A stretch of DNA of 64,000 bases from Chitinophagaceae bacterium. Its GTDB lineage: Bacteria > Bacteroidota > Bacteroidia > Chitinophagales > Chitinophagaceae. A program made the position numbers and the translations under genes. Where the stretch lies: assembly GCA_016720585.1 (NCBI GenBank), contig JADKKH010000009.1:62001-126000 (forward strand), given 5' to 3'. Shown here in pieces: positions 28,175 through 36,349 of this stretch. Below the pieces are notes generated by a model. The model did not search any database. It saw only the letters and a list, made by a program, of their open reading frames with translations, and was not told the DNA's origin. Positions within the stretch are counted from its first letter, which is position 1, and each line of letters begins with the position of its first letter.

Positions 28175-29209
28175 TTAGAAGTTCCCATCATCAACGTCCT
28201 TGATAAACTTAATCACACCACTCATAAAAACCTGCTGGTCGTCCCACATAGACAGGTGGCTGCCATTAGGACAAAAGAGATAACGACCTTTCTGTACCAG
28301 TTTACTTTGTTCTTCCATAGCAGCCGGGTCCATGGTATCATGTTTTGCCCCGACCATAAGTGTGGGAATTTTTATTTCTTTCAGCCGGTTTCTAATATCC
28401 CAGTTAGCTAATCTCCCTGCTATACCAAACTCCGATGGCCCCTGCATCATAACATATATTTCACCATTGGCATGTTTCATGGAACGATTAAAACCATCAG
28501 GCCATTCTTCCAGGCGGCATAAATGTTTTTTATAGAATTCCGGTATCAGTAATCCCATATACCGGGGATTTGAAAAATCTCCTTTAGCTTCCAGGGCCCT
28601 TATCTCTGCCAATACGTTTGGATCCATTTGTTTTGCCAGAACTTCATCTGCATACTTGCTATATTCCGGTGCACTGGCAACCATATTTGCGACCAGCAAC
28701 CCCTTTACATTTTTTTGATACCTGAGCGCATATTCCATGGCCAGAAGGCCACCCCAGGAATTACCCAGTATATAAAAATTTGTAGAGTCAGCCCCAATGG
28801 CCTGCCTTACCTGTTCCACTTCCTCAACAAACCGTTCAATGGTCCACAGGCTGCTGTCTTTAGGCTGATCACTGTAATAAGAGCCGAGCTGATCATATTC
28901 ATAAAACTCAAATCCTTCTTTAGGAAAAAAACTTTCAAAACATTCCATGTATTCATGTGTCATGGCCGGACCGCCATGCAACAATAAAACTTTGATACGG
29001 GGATTATTGCCAAAACGTTTCGTCCAGACCTTGAAATCACCCACCGGTGTTTTGATAGGTATCATTTTTATTCCTGCCGATTGCACACCACTATCGCCAT
29101 AATTAAAATAGGTTGAAACCGGCATATTGCCACCGGAAGTATTTTTATCTGCAGAATTACAGGAAAAAAGAAACCCAGAGACTATTAGACCAAAAAGAAT
29201 ATTTCGCAT
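28175..29209 (-). CDS. Proline-iminopeptidase-like alpha/beta hydrolase, lipoprotein
   Basis: A 344-residue protein of peptidase family S33. The start at 29209 is picked because it gives a lipoprotein signal (MRNILFGLIVSGFLFSC, Cys17). The oxyanion motif VLLLHGGPAMTHEY, YEYDQLGSYYSD, the nucleophile in LGNSWGGLLA, the acid in MVGAKHDTMDP and the His in FCPNGSHLSMWDD are all present in order. Such enzymes release N-terminal proline or other residues from small peptides; here the enzyme is on the outer or periplasmic face. It diverges from an amidase gene, and a lipocalin-like lipoprotein follows it. It lies inside the biosynthetic region, so it may process the product. Confidence 0.82.
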   Translation of the reverse strand: MRNILFGLIVSGFLFSCNSADKNTSGGNMPVSTYFNYGDSGVQSAGIKMIPIKTPVGDFKVWTKRFGNNPRIKVLLLHGGPAMTHEYMECFESFFPKEGFEFYEYDQLGSYYSDQPKDSSLWTIERFVEEVEQVRQAIGADSTNFYILGNSWGGLLAMEYALRYQKNVKGLLVANMVASAPEYSKYADEVLAKQMDPNVLAEIRALEAKGDFSNPRYMGLLIPEFYKKHLCRLEEWPDGFNRSMKHANGEIYVMMQGPSEFGIAGRLANWDIRNRLKEIKIPTLMVGAKHDTMDPAAMEEQSKLVQKGRYLFCPNGSHLSMWDDQQVFMSGVIKFIKDVDDGNF

Positions 29210-29273
29210 TACAGTTGATTTGTGCAAAAGGTAAAGAATTTCCTTAATTTCAACACCAACAAAATCTCCAGTC

Positions 29274-30923
29274 ATGCGTTTGCCATTTACCGCTTTTCTT
29301 TGTATAACCCTGTTTGCTGCACAGTCACAAGTAAAAACAGATACTATTCAGCTGATCCGAAATTCAGCAAAATTGTATGATCTTGAATTCACCGACTCCG
29401 AAGCCGATTCTATGATCGGCAACCTGAATAATTACCTGTTCCTGTACAAAGGCATGCATAAGACCTTACCTTCAAATGATATCCCCTACCCTTTTGCTTT
29501 TCATCCGGCTCCCATGGGTATGAAGGTATCCACCAAAAAAGAAAAAATATCCTGGGATATACCGTTACGAACAGAACTGCCTGCGAACAAAAATGAACTT
29601 GCTTTTTATTCCATTCCCCAATTAGCATCACTGATCATCAATAAAAAAATCAGTTCTGTTGAACTTACTAAATTCTTTATTGCCCGCTTAAAGAAATGGG
29701 GCGACACATTAGCTTGTGTAATTACATTGACAGAAGATCTTGCCCTGCAACAGGCCAGCCAGGCAGATGCAGAAATAAAGCAGGGAATATACAGAGGTCC
29801 CCTGCAAGGGATCCCCTATGGATTAAAAGACCTCTTTGCAGTAAAGGGATATAAAACCACCTGGGGCAGTACCCCCTACAAAGACCAGGTATTGGATATA
29901 GATTCATATGTATACCTGCAACTGAAAAAAGCAGGAGCCGTTCTTTGTGCCAAACTATCCATGGGTGCTTTAGCTCAGAATAATAAATGGTTTGCCGGGG
30001 AAACTAAAAATCCCTGGAATCTCAATGAAGGATCAAGCGGTTCATCGGCCGGTTCAGCATCGGCCACGGTTGCCGGTTTATTACCTTTTGCGATTGGCAC
30101 AGAAACTTTGGGCTCTATTGTATCTCCCTCCACCCGTTGCGGAGCTACAGGTTTAAGGCCCACTTTTGGAACCATCAGCCGTTATGGTGCTATGGTGCTT
30201 TGCTGGAGTCTCGATAAAGCTGGCCCCATCTGCCGGAGTGCGGAAGATGCTGCGATCGTATTTGCTTTTATACATGGTACGGATGGAAAAGATCCCTCCG
30301 CGATCAGGCATACTTTTAATTATACCGGTAAAGCGGACTGGACAAAAATCCGGATAGCTTACGCAGAAAATTATTTTAAACCATTACCTGCTGATGCACC
30401 GGAAAGGAAAGTGCTGGATATCTATCGTTCACTGGGTGCCACTGTAAAAGCTGTTAGTTTTCCTGATTCAAGTTTATACCCGGTAAATCTCATCCGCATC
30501 ATCTTAGGTGCAGAAAGTGCTGCAGCATTTGATGAACTTACCCGTACTGACCGGGATGACCTGGTAGAAAGACAGGATAAAGGTTTTTGGCCAAACAGTT
30601 TCCGGTCTGCGCGAACCATCCCGGCCGTAGAATACATTAATGCTAACCGTTACCGGTATATCCTGTGCAATAACATGAATGCTTTTATGAAAGATTATGA
30701 CGTATTGATCGTTCCCAGTTTTTCCGGACGGCAATTATCCATAACCAATCTCACCGGTCATCCCGTGATTTGTATGCCGGTTGGCTTTAACCAAACGGGT
30801 TCCCCGCTGAGCATCACGCTCATCGGTAATTTATATGATGAAGCCACAATCTTAGCGGCAGCCAAAGCCTTCCAGGATAAAACCGATTTCAACAAAAAAC
30901 ATCCGGAGAAATTTATGGAGTAA
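29274..30923 (+). CDS. Secreted amidase (amidase signature family)
   Basis: A 549-residue protein with signal peptide MRLPFTAFLCITLFAAQSQ. The amidase-signature domain is complete: LQGIPYGLKDLFAVKG (catalytic Lys), the Gly/Ser loop NEGSSGSSAGSASATVAG with the cis-Ser and nucleophile Ser, and GTETLGSIVSPSTRCGATGLRPTFG. These enzymes hydrolyse amide bonds by a Ser-cisSer-Lys triad; substrates range widely and cannot be read here. It starts 64 bp from the divergent iminopeptidase and runs toward an amidohydrolase lipoprotein gene 97 bp on. Three secreted amide or peptide hydrolases thus sit between the two halves of an amide-forming locus. Confidence 0.88.
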   Translation: MRLPFTAFLCITLFAAQSQVKTDTIQLIRNSAKLYDLEFTDSEADSMIGNLNNYLFLYKGMHKTLPSNDIPYPFAFHPAPMGMKVSTKKEKISWDIPLRTELPANKNELAFYSIPQLASLIINKKISSVELTKFFIARLKKWGDTLACVITLTEDLALQQASQADAEIKQGIYRGPLQGIPYGLKDLFAVKGYKTTWGSTPYKDQVLDIDSYVYLQLKKAGAVLCAKLSMGALAQNNKWFAGETKNPWNLNEGSSGSSAGSASATVAGLLPFAIGTETLGSIVSPSTRCGATGLRPTFGTISRYGAMVLCWSLDKAGPICRSAEDAAIVFAFIHGTDGKDPSAIRHTFNYTGKADWTKIRIAYAENYFKPLPADAPERKVLDIYRSLGATVKAVSFPDSSLYPVNLIRIILGAESAAAFDELTRTDRDDLVERQDKGFWPNSFRSARTIPAVEYINANRYRYILCNNMNAFMKDYDVLIVPSFSGRQLSITNLTGHPVICMPVGFNQTGSPLSITLIGNLYDEATILAAAKAFQDKTDFNKKHPEKFME

Positions 30924-31020
30924 CGATCCCATAGCGTTGGTATTATTAAATAAAAAACAATTGAGCTGCAAAACCCCGAAGGTTGAAATTAATTTAAGCC
31001 CTTCGTATAATAAATCACAT

Positions 31021-32658
31021 ATGAAAAAGGTACTTTTTATCATTACATTTTATTCCCTGATGGGCTGTTCACAAAAACAAAAAGCAGACCTCTTAGTGTA
31101 TCACGCTACCATCTACACGGTTGATGCCGAATTTTCCACAGCTGAGGCCCTGGCCATAAAAGATGGGAAAATTGTTGCAGTAGGGAAAACTGCTGACCTG
31201 GAAAAAGTATATGATTTCAGGGAAAAGCTCGATGGGGAAGGGAAATTTATTTATCCCGGTTTTATTGATGCCCATGCGCATTTTGTAAGTTATGGATTGA
31301 GCTTACAACGGGTCGATCTTACGGGTACGGGTAGCTGGGATGAAGTGATCGAAAAAGTTAAAACCTTTACTGCCGGGCAGTCAGATAAAGAAGGTTGGAT
31401 CACAGGTCGCGGTTGGGATCAAAATGATTGGACAGAAAAACAATTTCCTACCAATGAAAAACTGAATGAGTTATTCCCCGACCGGCCTGTGTTATTGAGA
31501 AGAGTTGATGGACATGCAGCTATTGCCAATCAGAAAGCCCTGGATCTGGCCGGTATAAAAGCCGGTGACACGCTGACGGGTGGTGAAATAGAAGAACAGG
31601 AAGGAACCCTCACTGGTTTATTAATTGATAATGCTGTCGGACTGGTTGCAGCAAAAATCCCGGATGCCACCGAAGAACAATTTAAACAAGCCTTACAGGC
31701 AGCCGAGAAAAATTGTTTTGCTGTCGGGCTGACCACCATTGATGATTGCGGATTAAGTTTTGGATCAGTAGACCAGATATTATCCCTGCAGGGAAAAGGT
31801 GCGTTAAAAATGCGACTCTATGTAATGCTCAGTGATGATAAACAAAATTATGATTACCTGGAAAAGAAAGGAATGATTAAAACTGACCGGCTAAATGTAA
31901 GAAGCATAAAAGTATATGCCGATGGTGCCTTGGGATCAAGGGGAGCTAGCTTACTGGAGCCTTACAGCGATAAACCGGGCTGGTTGGGTTTTCTTTTAAG
32001 TGCACAAACACATTTTGATTCTGTAGCCGGAACTATTTCCAAAAAAGGCTGGCAGATGTGTACCCATGCCATTGGTGATAGTGGCAACAGAACCATGTTG
32101 AATATTTATGCCAAATACCTGAAAGGCAAAAATGATCTGAGGTGGAGGATCGAACATGCACAGGTGGTGAATGAAAATGATTTCGGTTTATTCGGTGCTC
32201 ATTCAATAATTCCTTCTGTGCAGCCTACGCATGCCACCAGTGATATGTATTGGGCGGGTGACCGCCTGGGTCCTGTAAGAGTGAAAGGGGCTTATGCGTA
32301 CAAGCAATTATTACAACAGAATGGCTGGATACCCCTGGGAACAGATTTCCCGGTAGAAGATATTTCCACTTTTAAAACATTTTATGCAGCCGTAGTAAGA
32401 AAAGATGCGAAAGGGTGGCCGGCCGATGGCTACCAGGCAGAAAATGCATTGAGCCGGGAAGAAACATTACGGGGCATGACTATCTGGGCTGCTAAAGCGA
32501 ATTTTGAAGAAAATGAAAAAGGCAGCCTGGAAAAAGGAAAGTTTGCTGATTTTATCATTCTTGATTCCGATATAATGAAAGAAGCCCCTGAAAAATTATT
32601 AGCCGTAAAAGTGCTGAAGACTTTTTTGGGTGGTGAGAAAGTTTATGAGAAAAAATAA
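31021..32658 (+). CDS. Amidohydrolase, YtcJ-like, lipoprotein
   Basis: A 545-residue protein. ATG 31021 begins a lipoprotein signal (MKKVLFIITFYSLMGC, Cys16); in-frame codons upstream are not leader-like. The metal-dependent amidohydrolase (amidohydro_3) signs are FIDAHAHFVSYGL (HxH), ITGRGWDQNDW (typical of the YtcJ group), KVYADGALGSRGA, MCTHAIGDSGNR, RIEHAQVV and PLGTDFPVE. The C-terminus FADFIILDSDIM is standard. Predicted to hydrolyse an amide or ester on the outside of the inner membrane or at the outer membrane. It follows the amidase on the same strand. Confidence 0.87.
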   Translation: MKKVLFIITFYSLMGCSQKQKADLLVYHATIYTVDAEFSTAEALAIKDGKIVAVGKTADLEKVYDFREKLDGEGKFIYPGFIDAHAHFVSYGLSLQRVDLTGTGSWDEVIEKVKTFTAGQSDKEGWITGRGWDQNDWTEKQFPTNEKLNELFPDRPVLLRRVDGHAAIANQKALDLAGIKAGDTLTGGEIEEQEGTLTGLLIDNAVGLVAAKIPDATEEQFKQALQAAEKNCFAVGLTTIDDCGLSFGSVDQILSLQGKGALKMRLYVMLSDDKQNYDYLEKKGMIKTDRLNVRSIKVYADGALGSRGASLLEPYSDKPGWLGFLLSAQTHFDSVAGTISKKGWQMCTHAIGDSGNRTMLNIYAKYLKGKNDLRWRIEHAQVVNENDFGLFGAHSIIPSVQPTHATSDMYWAGDRLGPVRVKGAYAYKQLLQQNGWIPLGTDFPVEDISTFKTFYAAVVRKDAKGWPADGYQAENALSREETLRGMTIWAAKANFEENEKGSLEKGKFADFIILDSDIMKEAPEKLLAVKVLKTFLGGEKVYEKK

Positions 32659-32991
32659 AATAATTTCACGCAAAGCCGCAAAGAAGAAATACAAAAGCCG
32701 CCAGATTTTCATAGCGTCTTTGCAAAACCTTAGCTTTTTTTACATGAAATAAAAAGTTCAGCAAAGAACTAAACCCTGAAGTGTACATGCTTCACATCAT
32801 TCAGCACAGGCTATAAAGAAGATGATGGTTTTATCCAGTATAAAACGAGTATGGTTACATAATTTTTCTTATTTATTTCCTTTTTTGCTTACTCAGAAGC
32901 CGCTTAATTACAATCATTTAATCCACATTTGTGGGTAAATCGATTACCCAAATCATATAACGGTACATTAAAAAATCATTAAGTTTGTCGA
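32659..32991. other. 333-bp gap: repeat remnants and a small palindrome
   Basis: The first 60 bp contain the CACGCAAAGCCGCAAAGAAG-type sequence and its reverse partner CGTCTTTGCAAAACC, which I know as scattered short repeats in Bacteroidota. No gene is convincing; a short frame at 32822-32938 lacks any coding signature. The palindrome at 32932-32950 is listed separately. Confidence 0.45.
32932..32950. promoter_or_regulatory. Possible operator palindrome before the amidotransferase
   Basis: TGGGTAA (32932-32938) pairs with TTACCCA (32944-32950) around ATCGA, 41 bp before the amidotransferase ATG. It could bind a dimeric regulator; no regulator gene is in the window. Confidence 0.35.
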
Positions 32992-33837
32992 ATGAGTTGG
33001 ACCGAAAAAAGAAGTGTAAGGGTAGCTATCCTCGATCTTTATGAAGGCGTTCCCAACCAGGGTATGCGCTGTATCCGTACCATTTTACAAGAATGGGCCG
33101 AAACAAATGAATTGGATTTAAAATCTGATGAATTTGATGTTCGTCTCAAAAATGAACTTCCTGACAATTCGTATGATATCTATCTTTCTTCCGGGGGTCC
33201 GGGCGACCCTTTGATGAGTCGTTTTGAAGATTGGGATATTGCCTGGTGCCGCTGGCTGGACAAAATGGAACGGTGGAATGCAAATCCATCCAACACCCAA
33301 AAAAAATATATCTTTTTTATTTGTCATTCTTTTCAACTGGCCAGTCGCTATTTCAACGCCGGCCTGGTGTCGAAAAGAAAATCCACGGCGTTTGGTATTT
33401 TCCCCATCCATATGCTTGAAGCTGGAAAAGATGAACCGGTATTTGACGGTCTGCGCGATCCATTTTATGGAGTGGATAGCCGGGACCACCAGGTCATACA
33501 GCCCAGGCATGAATTGCTGATGGAAATGGGTGCCAAAATTCTTTGTATCGAAAAAAGCCGCCCGCATGTTCCTTATGAAAGAGCGATTATGGCTATCCGT
33601 TTTAATGAATACATGATTGGCACACAGTTTCATCCCGAAGCAGATGCACCGGGTATGAGTATGTACCTGCAAACAGAAGAAAAAAGAAAAACCGTTATAG
33701 AAAGTCATGGGGAAGACAAGCTCCGCAGTATGCTGGAACACCTGGAAGATCCGGATAAAATCGTGTGGACTTACTCCCATATACTTCCCAATTTCCTGAA
33801 CCAGTCCGTAGGTATGTACCAGGAAGTACCCGTATAA
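32992..33837 (+). CDS. Class I glutamine amidotransferase-like protein
   Basis: A 281-residue soluble protein of the triad GATase I fold. SSGGPGDP at 66-73 is the oxyanion/glutamine loop, the nucleophile is Cys111 in FFICHSFQLA, and the His-Glu pair is His214/Glu216 in TQFHPEAD. All three triad members are kept, so it should release ammonia from glutamine for a partner synthetase. It has C-terminal residues 230-281 beyond the usual core. The following gene, 65 bp on, is an ATP-grasp enzyme, the obvious ammonia or amine acceptor. It does not match guaA, pabA, trpG or carA in detail. GXGDP replaces the more common GPGsP start, which may affect specificity. Confidence 0.85.
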   Translation: MSWTEKRSVRVAILDLYEGVPNQGMRCIRTILQEWAETNELDLKSDEFDVRLKNELPDNSYDIYLSSGGPGDPLMSRFEDWDIAWCRWLDKMERWNANPSNTQKKYIFFICHSFQLASRYFNAGLVSKRKSTAFGIFPIHMLEAGKDEPVFDGLRDPFYGVDSRDHQVIQPRHELLMEMGAKILCIEKSRPHVPYERAIMAIRFNEYMIGTQFHPEADAPGMSMYLQTEEKRKTVIESHGEDKLRSMLEHLEDPDKIVWTYSHILPNFLNQSVGMYQEVPV

Positions 33838-33902
33838 AAATGCGGCTCCTTTTTTGCCGCACGCCCCGCATTCACTAACTTCCGTCCAATAAATCAGGGA
33901 AT

Positions 33903-35102
33903 ATGATACCGGCTATCCGCAAAGCATTCAACGAAGCATTTACCAAAGAAAAGTATGAAGCTTTTTTAAAAGAACTGCTGTCAGCACATGCAGGACAGTT
34001 GGATTTCAGGGTGGCAGAAACGCCCATATTTGTTCCTAAAGATTTTACAAAGAAAATGCTGGATGCCTGTGAAAGTATTGTGGATATAATAATTGAACCG
34101 GATTTTAAAGAACGAACCCGGAAAGCTATACCCGCAGGACTGCAGGTTCCGGGAGAAAATGAACATCCTCATTTTATTGCATTTGACTTTGGCATCTGTA
34201 TCAATAAAGCCGGTGTCTACGAACCACAGTTGATAGAAATGCAGGGCTTTCCCACGCTCTTTGCCTATGAAATTTTATTAGATGATGTTTTCAGGAATCA
34301 TTACCCGGTACCGGAAAATTTTGATTGTTACCTGAATGGTTATACTCGCGAAACCTATATCCGGCTATTAAAAGAAATTATTATCGGGAATCACGACCCC
34401 GAGCATGTGATACTTCTTGAAATTTTTCCACGCCAGCAAAAAACACGGATTGATTTTTATTGTACAGAAGAATACACCGGTATCAAAATGGTTTGCCTGA
34501 CGGAATTGATCAAAGAAGGCCGGCAATTATTTTATATGAATAACGGTAAAAAAACAGCCGTCAAAAGAATTTACAACCGTATCATTTTTGATGACCTGCA
34601 GCAGCAAAGCCCCGAAGTACAGGAAAAAGGAAAAATTTTGTTTGAAGACCTTGACGTGGAATGGACACCGCATCCCGATTGGTTTTACCGCATCAGTAAA
34701 TTCACGTTGCCCCTGATACGCCATCCGTATGTGCCGCAGACTTTTTACCTGAATGAAGTAAAACAAATACCGACCGACCTGGAAAATTATGTATTAAAAC
34801 CCTTGTTCTCTTTTGCGGGACAAGGTGTAGTAATCGACGTAACACCGGCTGATATAGACAAGGTCAAAGACCCGGAAAACTGGATATTGCAACGAAAAGT
34901 AACTTATGCAGATGTGATACTGACACCTGATATTCCTGCCAAGGCAGAGATACGGATATTTTATTTCTGGAAAGATGGTGACACAAGACCGGTAGCCACT
35001 AACAACCTGGGCCGTTTAAGCAAAGGGAAAATGATCGGCGTCAGGTATAATAAAGACAAGGAATGGGTGGGAGGAAATTGTTGCTATTTTGAAAAACTGT
35101 AA
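33903..35102 (+). CDS. Second ATP-grasp enzyme (glutathionylspermidine-synthase-like end)
   Basis: A 399-residue soluble protein of a family I cannot name exactly. The ATP-grasp signature is in the last third: ENYVLKPLFSFAGQGVVIDV (294-313), with the Gly-rich loop, then WILQRKVTYADV (327-338), AEIRIFYFW (348-356) and the acidic/Asn end. The N-terminal 250 residues contain HFIAFDFGICI and PQLIEMQGFPTLFAYEI, which look like the substrate domain of circularly permuted or glutathionylspermidine-synthase-like ATP-grasp proteins. It lies 65 bp after a GATase and 49 bp before a cupin gene. A ligase or amide synthetase role using ammonia from the GATase is inferred. Confidence 0.75.
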   Translation: MIPAIRKAFNEAFTKEKYEAFLKELLSAHAGQLDFRVAETPIFVPKDFTKKMLDACESIVDIIIEPDFKERTRKAIPAGLQVPGENEHPHFIAFDFGICINKAGVYEPQLIEMQGFPTLFAYEILLDDVFRNHYPVPENFDCYLNGYTRETYIRLLKEIIIGNHDPEHVILLEIFPRQQKTRIDFYCTEEYTGIKMVCLTELIKEGRQLFYMNNGKKTAVKRIYNRIIFDDLQQQSPEVQEKGKILFEDLDVEWTPHPDWFYRISKFTLPLIRHPYVPQTFYLNEVKQIPTDLENYVLKPLFSFAGQGVVIDVTPADIDKVKDPENWILQRKVTYADVILTPDIPAKAEIRIFYFWKDGDTRPVATNNLGRLSKGKMIGVRYNKDKEWVGGNCCYFEKL

Positions 35103-35151
35103 GTCTGTTACCCGGATCAATACTTTGTATTTTCAGTAAACACAAATTTAT

Positions 35152-35466
35152 ATGCCCCTATTAAAAGAACTTACCCCAAAACAATTGGCGCCGGGATTAA
35201 CCGGTTACTATACCCATGGCACAAATATGACCTTCGGTTTGGTAGAAATTAAAGCCGGTAGCAACCTCCCGGAACATCACCATGTTCATGAACAGATCAC
35301 GTATATACTGGAAGGCAAATTAGACATGTATATCGCTGGAAAGATTTGTCATCTTTCAAAAGGGATGTATTATTTAATCCCTTCCAATGTCACCCATTCA
35401 GCCATCGCCATACAGGATTGTAAAGTCATAGATGTTTTTAATCCGGCCCGGGAAGATTATAAATAA
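35152..35466 (+). CDS. Cupin domain protein
   Basis: A 104-residue single-domain cupin. The metal-binding motif 1 reads GSNLPEHHHVHEQITYILEGKLDMYI (first His cluster and Glu), and motif 2 is YYLIPSNVTHSAIA (His). Such small cupins are metal-dependent enzymes or sensors, including dioxygenases and isomerases; here they may tailor or sense the metabolite. It is the third gene of the GATase/ATP-grasp/cupin set, with a 49-bp gap, and the next gene (a transporter-like barrel) begins 57 bp downstream. Confidence 0.82.
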   Translation: MPLLKELTPKQLAPGLTGYYTHGTNMTFGLVEIKAGSNLPEHHHVHEQITYILEGKLDMYIAGKICHLSKGMYYLIPSNVTHSAIAIQDCKVIDVFNPAREDYK

Positions 35467-35523
35467 AACGCCTTTTTTAAAGCGGATTTTCTCTTTTTGT
35501 TTCAACGAATATTTAAATCCTTT

Positions 35524-36306
35524 ATGTTCCAAAAATTTATTCTGTTTATTGTATGGATTCTTTTTTACAACAGCCTCAAAGCCCAGGTTGAAAAAATTGA
35601 TACCGACCGTCCCGATCAGACAGAAAGTGCCTTTACAGTTCCAGCCCGCTGGATACAGGTGGAGACCGGATTTACCAGGGAAAAAATATCCGCTAAAACG
35701 GTCTCCTGGACCTTACCTACCATACTTTCCAAATATGGTTTATCAAAGAAATGGGAGTTACGATTGCTTACCGAATATAATGCGCAATCATTTTCCTACA
35801 ATAATTACCGCCTGACGGATACTTTCGGTTTACTACCAATAACCGTTGGATTTAAAGTAAATCTTATTGAAGAAAAAAATCTACTCCCCCGTATATCTTT
35901 GATTGGTTATACAGGTCTCAACCGACTCTCCTCCAGGAAAACAAATGCGCATTTTGGATCCTTTTTTTCTCCGGGTATTCGTTTTACTTTTCAAAATTCA
36001 TTATCTGAAAATGCGGCTATCGGGTACAACTTCGGTCTGGAGTGGGAAGACACACAGGAACCTCCTACCTGGTTTTATACGTTTGCACCCGGATTTGACC
36101 TTGGAGAAAAATGGTATGGCTATATCGAAGCTTTTGGATTTTTGCGTAAAAACGAAGCCCCGCAACATAGCCTTGATGCCGGTATTGCCTATTATATCTC
36201 TAATAATCTAAAAATTGATCTATCCGCAGGGTTTGGGATTTCAAAAGCGGCACCAAAAAATTATGTAGCCGTGGGTTTCTCATTCCGATGCACTACAAAA
36301 AAATAA
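35524..36306 (+). CDS. Outer-membrane transporter, Phenol_MetA_deg family
   Basis: A 260-residue secreted barrel protein. ATG 35524 is used because it starts the signal MFQKFILFIVWILFYNSLKA; an earlier in-frame start adds nine residues. The sequence DTDRPDQTESAFTVPARWIQVETGF is the hallmark opening of this family, followed by many amphipathic strands and FVAVGFSF-like end strand (NYVAVGFSFRC). Such proteins are called transporters or outer-membrane channels, though their cargo is usually unknown. It comes last in the plus-strand run with GATase, ATP-grasp and cupin genes and could export the product, or it could belong to the metal cluster that begins opposite it. Confidence 0.75.
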   Translation: MFQKFILFIVWILFYNSLKAQVEKIDTDRPDQTESAFTVPARWIQVETGFTREKISAKTVSWTLPTILSKYGLSKKWELRLLTEYNAQSFSYNNYRLTDTFGLLPITVGFKVNLIEEKNLLPRISLIGYTGLNRLSSRKTNAHFGSFFSPGIRFTFQNSLSENAAIGYNFGLEWEDTQEPPTWFYTFAPGFDLGEKWYGYIEAFGFLRKNEAPQHSLDAGIAYYISNNLKIDLSAGFGISKAAPKNYVAVGFSFRCTTKK

Positions 36307-36349
36307 ACGGGATATTTTCCAGCAGGTCCGGGAATCGTTCCGGCAGGTA

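Noticed and set aside
32822..32938. A 38-codon frame starting MMVLSSIKRVW
   Set aside because: No family, no start context, and surrounded by repeat remnants; cannot be supported.
32980..32987. TAAGTTTG as a promoter box for the GATase gene
   Set aside because: It matches TAnnTTTG but lies 4 bp before the ATG and has no -33 partner, so transcription would begin inside the gene.
33118..33780. A 220-codon minus-strand frame opposite the GATase gene
   Set aside because: It shadows a gene with an intact catalytic triad; its Phe/His-rich sequence looks like an antisense reading.
33841..33861. TGCGGC..GCCGCA as a terminator after the GATase gene
   Set aside because: A short stem with no T run after it, and the next gene follows at 65 bp, so read-through is more likely.
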